DNA of 64,000 nucleotides from Cryptomeria japonica. Lineage: Eukaryota; Streptophyta; Pinopsida; Cupressales; Cupressaceae. Positions within the stretch are counted from its first letter, which is position 1, and each line of letters begins with the position of its first letter. The translations under genes and the position numbers were made by a program. The notes beneath the pieces are model-generated. The model did not search any database and was not told the origin of the DNA. It saw only the letters and a list, made by a program, of their open reading frames with translations. The stretch spans positions 253,875,533 to 253,939,532 of the forward strand of contig NC_081410.1 in assembly GCF_030272615.1 (NCBI RefSeq). The letters run 5' to 3'. Positions 1 through 11,000 of this stretch are shown here, one piece after another.

Positions 1-1
1 T

Positions 2-1510
2 CCTCTAGATACCTTTTGGGGAGCCTTGGTGGATAAATTCCATAAAAATCTATCTGGATGGAAGGGAGCTCTACTTAGTCAAGTAGGTAAGGTTCAAATG
101 CTAAAAACCACTCTTTAGAGTATCCCTCTCTATGCCATCAGTTTGTATAGGATTCCTACCAAGTATGCTGAGGCCATTGAAAAAATATAGAGATCCTTTT
201 TATGGACAGGGGTTGAGGAGAAGAAGAGAATGAACTTAATTGCTTGGGAGAAGGTCTGTAAGCCTATGAATAAAGGTGGTCTGGGCCTTAGAAGAATAAG
301 AGACATAAATGAATACCTTATGGCCAAGCAGATTTGGAGAGGATATAGAAATCAAGGAGAGTGGAAAAAAATATGGGACAACAAATATAAAAACCAATGT
401 CCAAATCTTCAAAGTTTCCTCAAAGCGGAGATTATCCCAATTGGATCCAATATTTGGAAAAATATCTCTAGGACTAGAGACTTAATTATCAAAGGTACAA
501 AATGGAAGTTGGGGAAAGGGAATCTTATTTAGTTCTAGGAGGACCCTTGTTTTATGGAGAGCCCTTTAAATGAAAACCCTAAGTGGAACAGATATCAGAA
601 CCAACGCAAGGAAAGATTTGGAACCAAGGTGGAGGATTATTGGAAAGATGGATAGTGGAAAGACTTATCTCAAGTGGATCAGTCTTTGGGTAGCTTGAAC
701 AAAGTCATGAAATCAATGGTGAGGATTGAAGAAGAAGACCAGTTAATTTGGAAACTCACTGCTAGTGGTACTTTTACTGTGGCATCTCTTTATCATCAAC
801 AGTACAATAACATGGAAAGTCCTTGCTAGGCTAAATCATGGGTGAAAGGCCTTACCCCCAAGATCAACATTTTCTTTTGGATAGCCCTCCAAGACAAAAT
901 TCTTACTATAGAGAATATAAGAAAAAGAGGTATCATCATACCAAGTTTTTGTACACTCTGTAAGTGGAATGAGGAGACAATAAATCACATGCTCTTTCAT
1001 TGCCCCTTCTTAGATGATGTTTGGGGAAGTTGTCTAGATCAATTCAATATCAGTTGGAGCTTCCCCAACTCGATTCAGGAGATTTTCAAGTCATGGCATC
1101 ATCCTTCAGAAAATAGAACCACTACCTTACTATAGAAAATTGCTTTACCACACATGTGCTGGGGTATACGGAAAGAAAGAAATGATAGGATTTTTAGAGA
1201 AAAGAATAATAAGGCTAATACTGTGTTTGAAAAAATAAGAAGAAGCATAGTGGAAAATATGAATATTATAGGTGGTTTTGATAATCCTAACACTAAGGAG
1301 GATCAATATGTCTATAAAAAATGGAGATTAAAAGCTCAAGAGAGTATCCAAAGTAACCCTAGAGAGGGAGTGATATGGACCAGCCCTCCTAGGGGATGGA
1401 TGAAAATCTATTTTGATGGGGCCTCTAAGGGAAATCCGAGGGTTGCAGGATGTGGAGTGGTCCTAAGGGATGAATGGGGAATATGTAAAATCATAAATGT
1501 ATTCCTATAG
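2..1510 (+). pseudogene. LINE A ORF2 fragment: RT C-terminus, zf-RVT domain and start of RNase H
   Basis: This is the C-terminal part of the LINE polyprotein that copies element RNA at a nicked target site. One frame runs through GWKGALLSQVGKVQ and KGGLGLRRI (typical of the region after plant LINE RT), then the zinc-binding domain near 845-1050 (LTPKINIFFW, with the Cys/His set CTLC...H...HC), then WGIRKERNDRIF and the RNase H start FDGASKGNP at 1410-1436. Stops interrupt the frame near 116, 188, 529, 536, 653, 827 and 1133. Several replace Gln or Trp codons that LINE C keeps, for example TTLQSIP. The frame is lost near 1515. It is not functional as it stands. Family assignment is from motifs, not from a search. 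Confidence 0.85.
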
Positions 1511-1539
1511 GAAAATAGACCAACCATGTTACCGAAGCC

Positions 1540-1896
1540 ATGGCAGCTTATCATGGGATTATCCTTGCCAAAGAAGCCAAATGCACTAAATTTTGGTGTG
1601 AAGGAGACTCCATAAACATTATCAATTGTTTAAATATTAAATTCCCACCATCATGGTCGATTAGTAATGCTATTAAAGCAACAAGGAAAATCGATGAAGA
1701 GTTTGAAATGTGTGTTTTTACACATGTTTATAGGGAGGCCAACTCTTGTGCTGATTGGGCAACCAACCTGGCTTGCCAATTGGGAGACATCATCACTAGT
1801 TATGGTGAAATGGAGATTGCAAGTGAAATGAAATCCTTGCTCAATCAGGACCAAAGCTATACAAGGAAACGTGGTACTTTTAATCATTATTTCTAA
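1540..1896 (+). pseudogene. LINE A RNase H domain, C-terminal part
   Basis: This is the RNase H domain typical of plant L1-type LINEs; it degrades RNA in RNA:DNA hybrids during reverse transcription. The frame is shifted relative to the preceding segment. With FDG at 1410, the expected acidic residues are visible: Asp in FDGASKGNP, Glu in TEAMAAYHG near 1530, Asp in CEGDSINII near 1600-1625, and Asp in YREANSCADWA near 1730-1760. So the fold's catalytic set survives although a single frameshift separates the two halves. The frame ends at TAA 1894-1896, followed by about 170 bp with no ORF before ORF3. Confidence 0.85.
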
Positions 1897-2068
1897 TGAC
1901 CTTTCTGCCTTTTTCGATGCAGGGCTTGCTTGAAGATAATGAACTATTAAATAGGTGTCATATCATCATTATTTGGCACGAATTATGGGCGCTCTTATAG
2001 AATAACCACAGAAACCAGAAGAAAAGTTATCAAAATGAGAGAAGGCATTGCAAGGAAGGTGCTAGAAA

Positions 2069-2623
2069 ATGGGAGGAAACAAGAAGAGATTTGAACCTGC
2101 ATCCTACTCTGAATGGAGAAAGAATGAAGAAGTCTAGAGTATCCTCTAGTAGGGGGGTCTCAATGTTTTCATGGAACGACTGAACGGGAAGGACCCCACA
2201 ATTACCAACTACTTCATCAAGAACTGGAAAAATGGAAAAGTTCTGATTGGATCACATATGATGAATGTAGATGAAGAGGTTATCACTGAGGCCACGAGGA
2301 TGACTACTGAGGGTATGAAATTTTGCAGGGATAGAGGGATGTCCGATAAAGCTGCAGACAAGTTTTCTATTATGGATGGTGAGAGAAGAAAGATGATCAA
2401 AATTGACAACTCCTACCACTCCCCGAAGAGAATTTGTAGGCCATGGAGGTTTGTCTTATTTGCTTCTATTGAATATATTACCTTAGATGGTAGGTTTACC
2501 AGGGCTTATGGGCATCACTTCATCCTTCTTAACCATTTCCGTCATGGAGAAAGGGTTAGCCTTCCCTATTACCTAGCCTATTCAATGGATCATACTATAA
2601 TAGGAGATCCAGAAGGACCCTAA
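2069..2623 (+). pseudogene. LINE A ORF3, N-terminal domain
   Basis: An ORF lies downstream of RNase H, starting at an ATG followed by GGNKKRFEP. The corresponding starts in LINE B (7557) and LINE C (49239) have the same MGxN and YEPS-like beginning, which supports this start. Conserved blocks shared by the three copies are FMERLNG, IKNWKNG, DEEVITEATRMTTEG, YITLDGRFTRAYGHHFILLNHF and LPYYLAYSM. The order of blocks vaguely resembles plant transposon-associated domains of the PF20167 type, but I cannot confirm this. Stop codons lie near 2136 and 2150, and a one-base frameshift near 2622 separates this part from the coiled-coil part. No function is established. Confidence 0.7.
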
Positions 2624-2651
2624 AGGCGATCATGCCCTCCACCAGGGGAGT

Positions 2652-3683
2652 ATGGTCCTAGTTTATAAAATGCTAAAGGGGAAGTGCATTGAAAAGCCTA
2701 TTAAAGGCAAAAATGCCAGAGATGAGACTACAGAAAGTAAGGATAGTGGTTTCAACTTTGATTCTGAGACCGAGGGAGAGTTGGAAGAAAATAGCAAAAA
2801 AGGGAGGATTAAGGCCAAGAAGAGGAGGATTATTGTGGAATCTGAAATGTCAGACTTTGAAACTAACTCTCTTGAGGAAAAACCTGTTAAAAAGAGGAAA
2901 GGGAAAGCCTCTAGAAAGAAGGCTCAGAAAAAGAACACTAAAAAGGGTAGCAATTCTGATCTCAATTATGTTCTGGTTGAGTTTGAGGAGGAGGATGATG
3001 ATAATAAGAGGATTGATAGTCAGGACAAAGAAGGGGAGGGTAACCCGGTTAAGGATAATTTGGAAACTATGGAGACTGTGAATACCACTAGTCTGCATAA
3101 CAAGGAAAAAGGGGGTCAAAGTGATAGTGGTGACAAAGATACCATTAAGGCTTTTTGTGAGACCATTACTACTTTGGTGAAGGATATTAATAGTTTGAAA
3201 ACTGATACACAGGCCATGGCAAGAATTACAGTTGGTGGCAAGCCCTTGGCAGAGCATGTTAAAGAGTTAGTGGCCATTCTGCATAATGCGCAAGCTATTA
3301 AATGTATGGTTGGAAAAATACTAGCCATGGAGAAAAAGGTCAATGAGATGGGAGATAGAAAGGAAATGGACAATAAACTGAAAGATTTTGGCAACAGAAT
3401 TGACAAGCTGGAGCACAATGTCAAGCAGCTTGCTAATCAAAATTACCAAATCCTTAAATCTTTGGTGGACAACATGAACATCTTTATCAACAAGTATGAG
3501 AATAATGCTAAGAAGGATGGTGATAAAGAGCAGGTGAACAAGAAGGGTCATGAAAGGAGGACCAGAGCCAACACAAAGAATAAGGTCGACATCGAAGGTC
3601 GTGAGCTGGAGGATATGAAGACCTCAGCGAACAACATGAAACAAATGGTTGTTCACACTAAGGAGATCTTGAATAGTATATAG
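2652..3683 (+). CDS. LINE A ORF3, acidic/basic linker and coiled-coil C-terminus (343 codons open)
   Basis: This is the longest uninterrupted ORF3 segment. It begins inside the conserved block HQGSMVLVYKMLKG, continues through alternating acidic (DSETEGELEE) and Lys/Arg-rich tracts (AKKRRI, KPVKKRKGKASRKK) that resemble nuclear localisation signals, and ends with about 180 residues rich in heptad-spaced Leu, Ile, Met and Val (MGDRKEMDNKLKDFGNRI, DKLEHNVKQLANQNYQILK). The equivalent stretches of LINE B and C have the same order, including IGEG/IxxxGG and PRTRTKGKK-like tails (here RRTRANTKNK). Inference: a nuclear, self-associating, possibly nucleic-acid-binding protein. It is not an intact gene because the N-terminal half is in another frame. 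Confidence 0.65.
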   Translation: MVLVYKMLKGKCIEKPIKGKNARDETTESKDSGFNFDSETEGELEENSKKGRIKAKKRRIIVESEMSDFETNSLEEKPVKKRKGKASRKKAQKKNTKKGSNSDLNYVLVEFEEEDDDNKRIDSQDKEGEGNPVKDNLETMETVNTTSLHNKEKGGQSDSGDKDTIKAFCETITTLVKDINSLKTDTQAMARITVGGKPLAEHVKELVAILHNAQAIKCMVGKILAMEKKVNEMGDRKEMDNKLKDFGNRIDKLEHNVKQLANQNYQILKSLVDNMNIFINKYENNAKKDGDKEQVNKKGHERRTRANTKNKVDIEGRELEDMKTSANNMKQMVVHTKEILNSI

Positions 3684-3861
3684 TTCCAGTTGATGTCCTT
3701 GGTTCTGTCTCTTTTTTGTCTTTTACTTTCCTTTTGTTGTCTGTTCCGAGTTTTATGTAATGATGTTTTAAGCTGTGCCCTTCCGGTGGGTATATTTTGA
3801 CTTTTTGAAGTGATTAGGCACTTTTTAAAGCTTTTTTGTTCTCTTGGCTTGTAAAAGGTTT

Positions 3862-3880
3862 AGGTATCTTTCAAATACCT
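3862..3880 (+). other. LINE A 3'-terminal hairpin
   Basis: The sequence AGGTAT-CTTTCAA-ATACCT folds into a 6-bp stem with a 7-nt loop, 18 bp before the LINE/LTR junction. LINE B and C have AGGTTTT...AAAACCT at the same place, so the stem is conserved although its bases differ. Known family behaviour: many LINE RTs recognise a 3'-end stem-loop when priming. Confidence 0.6.
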
Positions 3881-3898
3881 ATTTTTACTTAATCAAAA

Positions 3899-4202
3899 CT
3901 TCATCCTATATTCCGCTCTCAAGTTATAATCAAGTCTTTGTCACTTTTGCACTACACAATTCAATCAATTTCCTTTCTAAATCAAACAAGAAAGAGGGGA
4001 TCAACTTAGCTTCCCAATTCATTTAGAATTCAATCTACCATCTTTGTGTGGAGAGATTGAATCTAGTGAATTATCCTCTTCTCTTTCTAATGTAATGGTG
4101 AAAAGTGCTTGAATGGTAATCGATAGCGAAACTCTCATCTCTCTTCGAGGGAAATGGTAGTTTCCTTCTTGATTTATCATTCACCATTTTCCCACCATTA
4201 CA
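3899..4202 (+). repeat. Gypsy-I 5' LTR, 3' end only
   Basis: It aligns by eye with the last approximately 295 bp of the 3' LTR (from CTTCATCCTATATTC, near 16994, to the CCATTACA end at 17288), with scattered substitutions. It ends ...CCATTACA at 4202, directly followed by the primer-binding-site-like sequence. The upstream part is displaced by LINE A. Confidence 0.85.
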
Positions 4203-4206
4203 TTTT

Positions 4207-4220
4207 TGTGAACCCGACAT
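4207..4220 (+). other. Gypsy-I primer-binding-site-like sequence
   Basis: TGTGAACCCGACAT lies five bases after the LTR end. Gypsy-II has TGGTGAACCCGACGTGAA at the equivalent place (57157-57174, minus strand). The Gypsy-I copy has lost one G, so tRNA priming from it would be impaired. I do not assign the tRNA. Confidence 0.6.
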
Positions 4221-5324
4221 CTTGCATGCTTTCCTTTGAACAACATTGCATATTTTTCATTTACAAGTTTCAACTTTTTGCAAACTTAGTGGTTAATTCA
4301 TTAAAAACCCTAGTTTTTAAAATTAAAATTGAACTTGTGATTTGTAAAAATTGCTTGTGGTTATCTTAGATCTGAAAAAAAAATTGTTTGTCAAATTCAA
4401 TTTGCTCATTGTCTTATTCAATTTGCAATTAAAATTTACAAAATTAAGAGGTTACTTGTTAAAACCCTAATTTTCAAATATCATCTTGAACTTGTGCAAA
4501 AATTGGATTTCCATTTAATTTTGAGATTTCTGATTGTTCTCAGATTTGTCTTCAATCCTACAATTCAAGTTTTCAATTTCCCCCCTTCTTCCCAAAATTC
4601 AAATTTCAAAATTAAGTGGTTAGGTCATCAAACCCTAATTTTTAAAATTAAATGGATTTTGTGTGAATTTGAAATCAATTTCATTTACATTCAGATTTCT
4701 AAACATTTCCAAGGTGTCCCTATCCATTAGGTTTGACCCTTTTCAAAATTGCAATTCAATTCCTCTTTTTCTTCAAAACCCTAATAGGGTCCTATTTTTA
4801 CATTTGTGCCTTCATTTCGGCCATCTAGAGATCGTAAAATTCACCAATTTTTGGGGGTTAGCTTTAAAATCATCGTAATATGCATCCCTGAAAATTTTGA
4901 GACAAGTTGGTCGAACCATGTGCGTTCCCCCCACGATCCTCAGCTTTTTTACCAAAATTTTGGGAGACTGTTATGACTGTATTTAATAGCCTAAATCCAG
5001 AAGATTGGTTGATTTTATCGATTTTTGATCCCTCTAGAATCGGAAATACTTTCAAAATTCAACTTTTCAACTATCAAGAATTTTTTTAAAATTAAGAGGT
5101 TAATTATAGTCTGCCCTGATTTTAAAAATTTTGATTTTAAAATTAAGTGGTATTCCCTTGGCCCTAATTTTAAAATTCCAATTTCCTTTCATTTTTTGAA
5201 ATTGTGTCATCCTCCTCCTCCAACAAAGTTCAAATTGTGTAATCATTATTTTCTTGAATTTTGCAGTACCCAATTTTCTAAGCTTTGTTCTACAATTCAA
5301 AATTCAAAATTTTCCCTCTAGTGC
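4221..5324 (+). repeat. Gypsy-I untranslated leader with degenerate internal repeats
   Basis: About 1.1 kb of AT-rich leader without a credible gene. A block of the form TTAAGTGGTTA...AAACCCTAATTTT...TTAAAATT recurs near 4285, 4443, 4610 and 5090, roughly every 160 bp at first. A palindromic motif related to the one in the gypsy LTRs (CCATGTGCG...CGATCC) lies at about 4915-4950. Short ORFs here are chance openings. Confidence 0.55.
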
Positions 5325-7079
5325 ATGAGTTTCACCACTATTAGTCCTACCTATCCTATCCCCATTAGACGAAGCAAAAGAATTAAGGATTCCCAAGGTT
5401 TAATTATCGAGGAGATGAAGCCTAATTTGGGTGACTTTTGTAATGAGGATCATGCTAATTCTTCCCATCCTAATCATGTGCCTATTCACCCCATTGATGG
5501 ATCCCATGATGATGAAGCTTTAACTAGGGTTTCTTTAGATCAACTTTCTACATTGGACAATCAATTTTACATCTTTCAACAATGGATGTCCCAAGAATAC
5601 CCTAATAGTGAAGGTCTTCCATTAATTCAAGGTCTTAAACACATGCTTCAAAGTGATAAGAATGGAATTGATATATTGCATGGCATTGCACATATTGTTG
5701 ATTCAAATGTCATTCCTATCAAGAGTTGTGCCGATACCCTAGGTTATTCACAACCTTCAACATAAGTCAATTCCTCTATTTCTTTGACTAATCCCATGAC
5801 TAGTATTCCTACTTTCACATCTAACATCATGGCTACTTCAACTCAAAATATCATTCCTACAACCATAGGTCATGGGGGAAATCCCTCTTCTTCATTTAAT
5901 CCTCCATCTTTACCTATGTCTTCCATGAATATTCTTATTATTCCTCAACCAATTAGTGTGACACAAGGGGGAAATTCCTTCAACAACTTTATTCCTCCTT
6001 TAAGTTTCCCTTTTCCTACCTAATCATCCCTAATGCCTACTTATCATTATTTCCCACCACCTTATTCTTAGTCCATGCCTTCTTTCAGTAACATCACACC
6101 ACCTTCTCAATTACCTATGTCTAACATCAATTCTTCTACCAAAATTACAATCAACAATCTTGCTCAAACGATGTCTTCCTTACAACAACAAATTGCTTCT
6201 ATGAGTCAATCTAGGTTTAATGTGCTCACCTTTGATGTTGCGAGCCCACTTTCTCTTGATATTGTTAAAGTCATGCCAACTAAACATGTGGAGATCCCTC
6301 AATTGAAACTCTATAATGGAAAAGGTGATCCTCTTACGCATGTCAAAACATTTCAAACCTTGTGTATTGATTTTTCTTATGATCAACGATTGCTTGCAAA
6401 ACCGTTTACAAGAACACTAAGAGATAATGCTTTGTAATGGTATTTCTATCTGCCTTCTTATTCTATCACTTCTTTTCAACAATTGGCAAATGCTTTCATC
6501 CAACAATTTCAAAACAACATTGGTCCTAAAATCACTTTGACTAATTTAATGCATTTTAAACAAGGTGCTAAAGAAAAAGTAACTGATTTCATTGGTAGAT
6601 ATAAGAATTTGTGTTCTCAAATTTCTTTTCATATACCTAATAATGATATTCAAAGAATTTTCATTTCTAATTTACAAAAAGATATTAGGGAAAAGCTTCT
6701 TTTGTCTGATTTTACTTCCTTTTTGCAGTTGTGTGCAAACTCCACAATTATCAACTGGTTGTGAGTCAAATGGAGCAATCCACTCCTATGGATTTGAGTG
6801 ATAAGGAGGAGAGTGTTCGACAACCGTTTTTGAAGTTCAAACCAAAAAAAATCTTCATCAAGTTCAATGATCCAATCAACAACAACCATGTGAATGCTAC
6901 AACAGGTGTGCCTTCTATTTCCATTTTTTTTCAAAGAGAAAGACAATTTACTCCTTTGAATGAATCTTTACATAGTATTATGTCTCAGTTGTTTAACATA
7001 AATATTATCAAACTTCCTCCTATTAAACAAATTGATCCTTCCAAACTTGCATCTCCTTATTTTGATAATAATTCCTTTT
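5325..7079 (+). pseudogene. gag: Gypsy-I gag, first part (capsid region)
   Basis: Gag forms the cytoplasmic particle that packages element RNA. The chosen ATG opens MSFTTISPTYPIPIRRSKR, typical of plant gypsy Gag N-termini. The capsid (retrotrans_gag) core is at about 6290-6730: LKLYNGKGDPLTHVKTFQT, LANAFIQQFQNNIG, LMHFKQGAKEKVTDFIGRY and the FISNLQKDIREKL block. Stops interrupt the same frame near 5763, 6021, 6069 and 6435, and the frame shifts around 6740-6760. The coding sequence stops at 7079 where LINE B enters, in the middle of a DNNSFY...CQFHRQ block that resumes at 13558. Confidence 0.85.
7067..7079. repeat. Left target-site duplication of LINE B
   Basis: AATAATTCCTTTT here matches AACAATTCCTTTT at 13558-13570 with one mismatch. 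Both lie within the same Gag codons (N-N-S-F), as expected for a TSD made at LINE insertion. Confidence 0.8.
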
Positions 7080-7345
7080 ACCTTTGGATTGAGGGGGACT
7101 CTAATAATATCATTAACTACCTTAAAGGAATTACCAAGCCCTCATGGACTATCAACAATATCATTAAGGCTGCTAGGGATCTTATTAAAACCTTTGATAA
7201 ATGTTTTATCTCTCACATTTATCGGGAAGCAAATGGCCCCGTTGATAGGGCAACTAACGTGGCGGTCACTCATGACAACATGATTACCTGGAAGGGTGAA
7301 GAGGATCTTCTTAATGATGTCAGATCGATCATTTTCATGGATTGA
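7080..7345 (+). pseudogene. LINE B RNase H, C-terminal fragment
   Basis: Begins at LWIEGDSNNIINYL, equivalent to the third catalytic Asp region of LINE A and C, and continues through ISHIYREANGPVDRATN, the last acidic motif (AD changed to VD). It fuses in frame with upstream Gag only by accident of the insertion point. Truncation removes the first two catalytic positions, so no activity is expected. Confidence 0.85.
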
Positions 7346-7556
7346 TATAACTACACCTCAAATATTTTAAATGGACTATATAATGATTAATAATATGACT
7401 TGGAGGGATAATATTAATTATTATTGTGTCAGTACCAATAATGATAGGACGAATTCCACCTTCTCCCATGCTTTTTGGGTTTTTGGGGCCGCATCTAGAG
7501 ATTTATTTCCATTAGCTATCTGCAACTCTTGAGTTTCTAGTTTGAGCTGTGAAATC

Positions 7557-8048
7557 ATGGGAGGTAACAAGTGTTGCTACGAGCCCAGTAATTGTAAAGA
7601 ATGGAAAAGAAAGGAGGAAATCAGGAGTATCTTGCAGAAGGGTGGGCTAACAAAGTACATGGAAAGACTCCATAGGAGAGATTCTTAAATCATTAAGTTT
7701 TTCACCAAAAACTGGAGGAAGGGAACCCTGAAAATGGGAGATCAAACTATCACAATCGATGAAGACCTCATTGCTCAGGTGACGAGTCTCCGGAGGGAGG
7801 GAAGTAATTTCTATAGGGATAGAAATCTTAGCAAGGAGGCCATTGAGTGATACCCTGAAACTACTAAGGAGAAGAAGTGCTTGGTTAAGCTTAGCAAGAC
7901 CTACTACCCTCCCAGGGCCTTTGCTAAGCCTTGGGGGGAGGTTTTGTTTGCAATCATGCACTGCATCACTCTGGATGACAGATTTACCAAAGTGTATGGC
8001 TACCATTTCATGTTGCTCAACCACTTCAAGTATGAAGACAAAGTTAAT
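7557..8048 (+). pseudogene. LINE B ORF3, N-terminal domain
   Basis: Starts MGGNKCCYEPSNCKEWKRKE, then GGLTKYMERLH, KNWRKGTLKMGD, IDEDLIAQVTSLRREGSNF, KTYYPPRAFAKPWGEVLF, ITLDDRFTKVYGYHFMLLN. All match the LINE C ORF3 in order. Stops occur near 7686 and 7848, with at least one frameshift-like disturbance. Coding is interrupted at GTTAA (8044-8048) by the inserted 4.06-kb element and resumes at 12118. The RNase H stop is about 210 bp upstream. Confidence 0.75.
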
Positions 8049-11000
8049 GTAATTCCCGCCAAAAATACCCTAAAGAAACTAAACAATAATATACATATGG
8101 AGATAAAAAATTTCTTAATTAACATCTAATAACAACTAATGCAACATATAACATCTCCATCTATTTACATTCATTAACCAATTTACAAATATGAACATAC
8201 ATCATTTCTCATTTCATCAAATAATGCAAGTGGAAATAACACAACATCAATAATCTTTCTGTAGGGTACTTTAACATCATTACTTAATTCATTTCCACCA
8301 TAACATACTACACACACGATAGGTATATTTCACCTTCATTAATGCATCATATTCTAATTCTTTAACCATGAGATATGCAACCTACAACATTACTTATTCC
8401 TCATGATATGCATAATTTCCTTTCTAATGCATCTATGTGAATCATTCCCATTTACTAGATTCAATTAACATCTTCTAACATATTTAATTATTAATCCATG
8501 AATATTCCTCTTTCAAGATTATTTAACATTCTAACTAGCATATAAACATTCCATGAAATAATACAACTAATCCATAATGCAATTCCATTCTAATCCAACT
8601 ATAATCCACTTTATTTCCATGATTCATAAAATCACATCTCTACAATAGTACCAATATAATATCTCTAAATTCCAATCTCCAACTACAATTCATCTTACAA
8701 ATATGAGTACATTAAATACAACATGAACATAGCTCTTTCTACTACAAAAATCCATCTACTATATACAAAGATATTACATTACATGCATTCCATCTTATCC
8801 ATTACATAAATCTGCTACAAGGTACATCCATAGTACATCATGAAGAAGAATCCACTTCCATGCAAGAAGAATCCAAGAGAACATCCCAATGGCTAAAAAA
8901 CACCAACCTCCCGACCGTGTGGAACCAAAGGAATGACTCCCCATGCTAGGACATGACACAAGGTCCCAACACATACTCTAAACCTAAGCTGGCACCTATA
9001 ACCAAGGAGATTAACCACACAAGGACTCTCAAGCAAGAACTCACACATACAACAAGGATGATCTCCCAGAGGCATAAAACTCATCAAGACATAAATGCAT
9101 CCAATAAGCATAATCATAAATCATCAAGGGGAAACACATGTAGGAGTGGAGTGTCATCACATGCCATCCTCATAACATAATAACATAATAATACAAGGCA
9201 CTAGCCTGATGGACATGTGGAGCCATCTCAACCTATGAGAGACTAAGGGGGATTAGCTTACTATCTTTATGACCTTCTCATGCTTATCCTAAAACATCCT
9301 CCCTAGGAATAGGTCATGAGGCACAAATCAATTTATCATCTTATTAATTAATCTAACTACCCAACCCATCAATTATTATGTTATCACTTATTTACAAATC
9401 ATGAAAAACTCCAATGTGCCCTGGTGGTCTAGACTTCCTTCATCCTTACAAGGAACCTCATGCAAACCTATCTCTCATGACCCTAGTCATCACAAGGAAG
9501 CCCACTCCTCCTAACATGGCCCAACAATAAATCACAAGAGGCTCTACCACATAATTACATGAAAACAATACTCAATGCAGCCAACAACTTTCACATATAC
9601 TCTTACAATATAAGCAAGGCTACAACAACATCAATATAACACAATGAGCCTCTTGGCTAGCAATAAACAAAGGCATAACAGCCCATTAAATGTTGTCATC
9701 AAATAAAGAATAACATCAGCCTACTCACTTGTTGGTTCAAATAGCACAAAAATCATCTCAATCATCCATGGCCTATCCACATGGAAGAGAGTCTAACATA
9801 TACACAATGGTGTAGAGAAGCAAATATACTCAGAGCCATCAAAATGCATAAAAAATGATCAAACCCAAGAATGGGAAAAATTAACAGACCTCAAATAAAG
9901 CCTCTGGTACAAGAATCAATTCAGGAAAATACTTCAAAAAATGACCAAAACTGAGAAAATACAAAACACAGACAGGTTAGCGCTTTTGCCCCGTAGGACA
10001 ATGCTTCTGCCAAAAAGAACAACACTTCTGTCAAGAAGGACAACACTTATGCATTCCAAAATCATGCATATGCATCCTAAAATAGTGCTTATGTTTCCAG
10101 ATTCATGCTTATGTATCCTAAGACAACGCTTATGTTGTGCAGAGTAGTGCAAATGCAATACATAACAATGCAAATGCAATATAGAACAACACTTTTGCAG
10201 AAACAGCACTTTTGCACAAAACTTATGGAAAAATAAAAAAAAATTTGAGTAAAATAATAAAATACAGACTTAAGAAAAAGGCTTGAAAAACATATGAAAA
10301 GAAACACCCAGAAACAAGGAATACTTGGGTATAAACACAATAAAATAACTCAATCGATAAACCAAGATTTAAATCAAATAACTTCAAAACCATTTCTCAC
10401 AGAGCGGTGAAATGCATACACGGGAAAACCAAAATAAATATCTCCCAACAACTATATAAAAACTCTCATAACATAAAGTTTCCTTCCCAAATATTTCCTT
10501 CAACAATATTAAAACTGTAGAGTAAATAATATTTCAACCCAATACCCAAAAACAATGCAAACACAATGCATACATAGAGAAGCCATTGAAAACCAAAATG
10601 CAAAGTGAAGAACTCCAACCTACAACTTGAAGTAATGGATTGAAGCTGAAGAAGAGCTCCCACAAGCCAAACTAAATCCAATCCAAGCTCCAGCCAAATC
10701 CAAGAGAGAAGAAATCCAAAACAAAAAAAGAAAACTTGCTGGAGAAATTTTCAGAGAAGAGCCAACCAACCTGAAAAACCTCACAGGAAAGAAAATAAAA
10801 AGCAACAATAATCCAAAAACCCTAGCCTCAATCTCGGCCAATCAAAATATTCCATTTTGGAGTATATTTTACCAACCCACCATATAATATAATTTATTCA
10901 CCCATTTTGAATTTAACCAATGAGAGTGAAGGGTAGGTAAAGTAAATAAAATATACTTATCCAGCTAAGCGGGATTGTTTTATTTCTTTGTTTAATTTAA

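Larger units (their letters stand above)
1..3898 (+). mobile_element. LINE A: 3' part of an L1-type non-LTR retrotransposon with a downstream ORF3
   Basis: The segment reads as the C-terminal part of a plant LINE reverse transcriptase, its zinc-binding domain, RNase H, and then a separate ORF3, ending in a short hairpin and TTAATCAAAA. The 5' part lies outside the window. At 3899 the sequence changes to a gypsy LTR that can be matched to the intact LTR at 16034-17288 (resuming near 16994), so LINE A inserted into that LTR. The 5' TSD cannot be seen. Gene order and 3' end match LINE B and LINE C. Confidence 0.85.

Noticed and set aside
2652-3683. ORF3 as an ordinary host gene next to a LINE
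   Set aside because: It recurs directly after RNase H in three separate LINE copies, and in LINE C lies inside the TSDs, so it belongs to the LINE.
6731-7345. 204-codon ORF that could be read as one protein
   Set aside because: It is an accidental fusion of Gypsy-I Gag with the RNase H remnant of LINE B across the insertion point at 7079/7080.
9982-10218. Possible CRISPR-like array
   Set aside because: Contiguous diverged 21-bp tandem units without spacers, in plant retrotransposon DNA.
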